A stretch of DNA of 64,000 nt from Litoreibacter janthinus (GTDB lineage: Bacteria > Pseudomonadota > Alphaproteobacteria > Rhodobacterales > Rhodobacteraceae), in assembly GCF_900111945.1 (NCBI RefSeq), contig NZ_FOYO01000001.1, positions 1,247,751 to 1,311,750 on the forward strand, read 5' to 3'. A program made the position numbers and the translations under genes. How positions within the stretch are numbered: the stretch's first letter is position 1; the number at the start of each line of letters is the position of its first letter. The notes under the pieces are model-generated. The model had not been told where the DNA came from and did no database searches. It saw only the letters and a list, made by a program, of their open reading frames with translations. Shown piece by piece: positions 61,855-64,000 of the stretch.

Positions 61855-62784
61855 ATGACGACTACTGCAGTCCCTCCAACCACGCCGGAGCAGCAACGGC
61901 GATCTTGGTACAAGCGCAACGAAATCAAAGTCACGCCTTGGCTGTTCCTGTTCCCCGCGATCCTGTTTTTCCTCGTCTACGTCGTTTTCCCCATACTCCA
62001 GAGCTTCAACCTGTCGGTTTATGCTTGGGACGGTCTGGGTGAAAAGGAGTATGTCGGTTTGGATCACTACCGCGCACTTTGGGACGATCCGGCCTTCTAT
62101 ATCTCCCTGCGCAACAACCTGATCTGGTTGGTTCTCTATTTGCTGGCAATCCCCGCGGGGCTTTTCATCGCGCTGTTTCTCAATCAAACAGTCACGGGAA
62201 TCCGTCTTTATAAATCGCTGTTTTTCTTCCCTTTCGTCATTAGCCAAGTGGTCGTCGGCCTTGTCTTTACCTGGTTCTATGATCCCACGTTCGGGCTGCT
62301 CAATTCCGTGTTGGGTTTAGTCGGGCTTGGGCCAATTAACGTCCTAGGTGACCCGACATATGTGACCTACGGCATCATTGCTGCGGGCCTTTGGCCACAG
62401 ACGGCCTATTGCATGATCCTGTATCTGACGGGCCTGAATGCCGTCGATCCGGAGCAGGTCGAGGCTGCTCGGCTGGACGGCGCGAAGGGCTGGAAAATGC
62501 TGTGGTATGTCATCGTGCCACAACTCAAGCCTGCGACCTTCATTGCCTTCGTGGTGACCATCGTCGGCGCGCTACGCTCGTTCGATCTGATTTCCATCAT
62601 GACCAATGGAGGGCCATTCGGCGAAAGCCGCGTGCTCAGCTTCTACATGTTTGAGGTCGCTCTGTCCGAATACGGCTTCCGTATGGGCTATGGTGCCGCC
62701 ATCGCGGTGGTGCTGTTTATGATCATGCTCTGCTTCATCGCGTACTTCCTATACTCGATGTACAAAGATCAGAAGGGGCACTGA
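61855..62784 (+). CDS. Sugar ABC transporter permease (MalF/UgpA type)
   Basis: A 309-residue protein with six membrane segments starting at about residue 27 (TPWLFLFPAILFFLVYVVFP). The EAA loop EQVEAARLDGAKGWKMLWYVIVPQLKPA contacts the ATPase. One base separates it from the second permease gene. Confidence 0.94.
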   Translation: MTTTAVPPTTPEQQRRSWYKRNEIKVTPWLFLFPAILFFLVYVVFPILQSFNLSVYAWDGLGEKEYVGLDHYRALWDDPAFYISLRNNLIWLVLYLLAIPAGLFIALFLNQTVTGIRLYKSLFFFPFVISQVVVGLVFTWFYDPTFGLLNSVLGLVGLGPINVLGDPTYVTYGIIAAGLWPQTAYCMILYLTGLNAVDPEQVEAARLDGAKGWKMLWYVIVPQLKPATFIAFVVTIVGALRSFDLISIMTNGGPFGESRVLSFYMFEVALSEYGFRMGYGAAIAVVLFMIMLCFIAYFLYSMYKDQKGH

Positions 62785-62785
62785 G

Positions 62786-63634
62786 ATGTTTCCGAAACCT
62801 ATTGAGAAATCCTCCCGCTCCATCCAGCTCGGCTATCAGTCGCTGTTGCCCGTGGCATTGATCCTTTGGCTGTTGCCGCTGATCGCTGTTGCCCTGTTCT
62901 CGGTCAAACCGGCAGGCGATTTTTCCGCCGGTAATTACTGGAACTTGCCGTCAGAATTCGGTGGCTGGGAAAACTACGGCAAGGTCTTCTTTGAGTCCGA
63001 CATGCCACGTTACCTGCTGAACTCGTTGCTGATCACAGTGCCCACCGCCATTGGCGCCGTGGCCCTCTCCTGCATGGCGGGCTTCGCGCTAGGCATTTAC
63101 AGGTTTAAGTCCAACTTGTGGCTGTTCTTCATGTTTGTGGCAGGCAATTTCGTCCCGTTTCAAATCCTGATGGTGCCGGTGCGCGACCTGACGCTCGACC
63201 TTGGTCTCTACAATACCAAGACCGGACTTGTATTGTTCCACATCGCGTTCCAGACAGGATTTTGCACCCTGTTCATGCGCAACTTCATCAAAGGTCTGCC
63301 CTTCGCGTTGATCGAAGCTGCTCGGGTCGAAGGCGTCGCGGAATGGAAGATATTTGTCTACGTCGTCCTGCCTCTGATGAAGCCAGCGATTGCCGCTCTC
63401 GCGGTGTTGATCTTCACCTTCATCTGGAACGATTACTTCTGGGCAGTGGTCCTCACGCAAGGGGTGGAATCCCAGCCGGTGACAGCGGGTATCACGTCGT
63501 TCAATGCGCAATACCGTGCCGCGTACCACTTGATGAGCGCGGGCGCGATTGTAGCCGCACTTCCACCCGTGGCGATGTTCTTCCTGATGCAAAAGCACTT
63601 CATCGCGGGTCTCACTCTTGGAGCTGTTAAATGA
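62786..63634 (+). CDS. Sugar ABC transporter permease (MalG/UgpE type)
   Basis: A 282-residue inner-membrane permease with six helices and the EAA loop FALIEAARVEGVAEWKIFVYVVLPLMKPA (in part). It pairs with the upstream permease. Its stop overlaps the start of the glycosidase gene as ATGA, tying transport to intracellular hydrolysis. Confidence 0.94.
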   Translation: MFPKPIEKSSRSIQLGYQSLLPVALILWLLPLIAVALFSVKPAGDFSAGNYWNLPSEFGGWENYGKVFFESDMPRYLLNSLLITVPTAIGAVALSCMAGFALGIYRFKSNLWLFFMFVAGNFVPFQILMVPVRDLTLDLGLYNTKTGLVLFHIAFQTGFCTLFMRNFIKGLPFALIEAARVEGVAEWKIFVYVVLPLMKPAIAALAVLIFTFIWNDYFWAVVLTQGVESQPVTAGITSFNAQYRAAYHLMSAGAIVAALPPVAMFFLMQKHFIAGLTLGAVK

Positions 63635-64000
63635 TCCAAAGCTGGCGACTGGATGACGATCGTCAATCACTGGTGCTGGCCTCCTACAATGACCGCCTCG
63701 CTGAGGTGGTCTATTGGGGCCCCCGACTTCCAGAGGATGAAGACCTCACGACACTCTACCAAGCCTATGCGATTGATGTGACGGGCGGCATGCTGGATGC
63801 CAACCCGGAGCTGTCATTGTGTCCTGAATCCACGCGCACTTTCCCGGGCCAGCCCGGGCTTATCCTGCGCGCGCGGGACGGCACACCGCTGTTGCCGAAA
63901 TTCTGCTTTTCCAAGGCGGATATGGGCGCTGATAGTCTCACGCTGACCTATACCGACGACCTCAACGGGCTGACCTATATCGCGCAGTTCTCGATCAATG
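63631..64000 (+). CDS. Alpha-galactosidase-like protein, N-terminal part (3' truncated by window edge)
   Basis: The first 123 codons of a gene that runs off the right edge. It begins MIQSWRLDDDRQSLVLAS and continues with EVVYWGPRLPEDEDL and YAIDVTGGMLDANPELSLCPE, matching the N-terminal beta-sandwich of GH36 alpha-galactosidases. No signal peptide is visible, so the enzyme acts in the cytoplasm on imported sugar. The call rests on the N-terminal domain and operon context, since the catalytic barrel is outside the window. Confidence 0.72.
   Translation, partial: MIQSWRLDDDRQSLVLASYNDRLAEVVYWGPRLPEDEDLTTLYQAYAIDVTGGMLDANPELSLCPESTRTFPGQPGLILRARDGTPLLPKFCFSKADMGADSLTLTYTDDLNGLTYIAQFSIN

Noticed and set aside
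1..64000. CRISPR array, insertion sequence, transposase or prophage genes
   Set aside because: No regularly spaced repeats, transposase signatures or phage genes were seen on either strand.

Overview
The window looks like a chromosome segment of a marine Roseobacter-group alphaproteobacterium (Rhodobacteraceae). This is inferred from the mix of TRAP transporters of the DctPQM and TAXI types, a dimethylglycine/N-methylproline demethylase-like flavoenzyme beside gcvTHP, sulfopyruvate decarboxylase, a TIGR02300 zinc-ribbon protein and moderately high GC. No 16S rRNA or other species marker is present. Genes are tightly packed with many 4-base ATGA overlaps.

Left part (1-15.4 kb). Two convergent operons form what looks like a specialised biosynthetic locus. 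Rightward: an adenylation enzyme (cut by the window edge), a carrier protein, TrpD-like and TrpC-like proteins and a degenerate receiver protein. Leftward, reading from 8.2 kb: TrpF, TrpA, an AfsA-type hotdog protein, a FAD oxidoreductase and an MFS transporter. This set would cover anthranilate to indole (TrpD-F-C-A) with no TrpB or TrpE in view, and TrpD has lost the residues that normally bind anthranilate. A rightward block follows: a LolA-like periplasmic protein, an MMPL/RND exporter and a UbiD-like protein with an altered acidic motif.

Middle (13.3-46.7 kb). A QseBC-like two-component pair is divergent from a PepSY / DUF2271 / PepSY-flavodoxin-FNR / ApbE flavinylation cassette, with paired OmpR-type direct repeats between them. 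Then come a tandem glycine riboswitch with gcvT-gcvH-gcvP, a DgcA-like demethylase, a TetR-controlled periplasmic molybdenum hydroxylase pair, a class III aminotransferase, an RpiR regulator with a TAXI-TRAP transporter and universal stress protein, and an NADPH-FMN reductase. A DctBD-like two-component system follows whose regulator lacks the sigma-54 contact loop. It is divergent from a DctPQM transporter, L-idonate dehydrogenase, a HAD phosphatase and an amine-oxidase-like flavoprotein.

Right part (46-64 kb). A polar amino acid ABC transporter is followed by a CMD-family protein, then by sulfopyruvate decarboxylase (ComD/ComE) with a LysR regulator. A compact three-gene unit at 51.9-56.9 kb follows: a winged-helix/TPR regulator, a vanadium-haloperoxidase/PAP2-like protein starting with ten Gly-Gly-Ile repeats, and a subtilase without a signal peptide. 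I recognise no characterised system with this layout. The window ends with a SprT-like metalloprotein, a TIGR02300 protein, tRNA-Ala(GGC), and an IclR-controlled sugar ABC transporter leading into an alpha-galactosidase-like gene cut by the right edge.

The two regions most worth following up are the Trp-like/AfsA biosynthetic locus (1-8.2 kb) and the regulator/GGI-haloperoxidase/subtilase unit.
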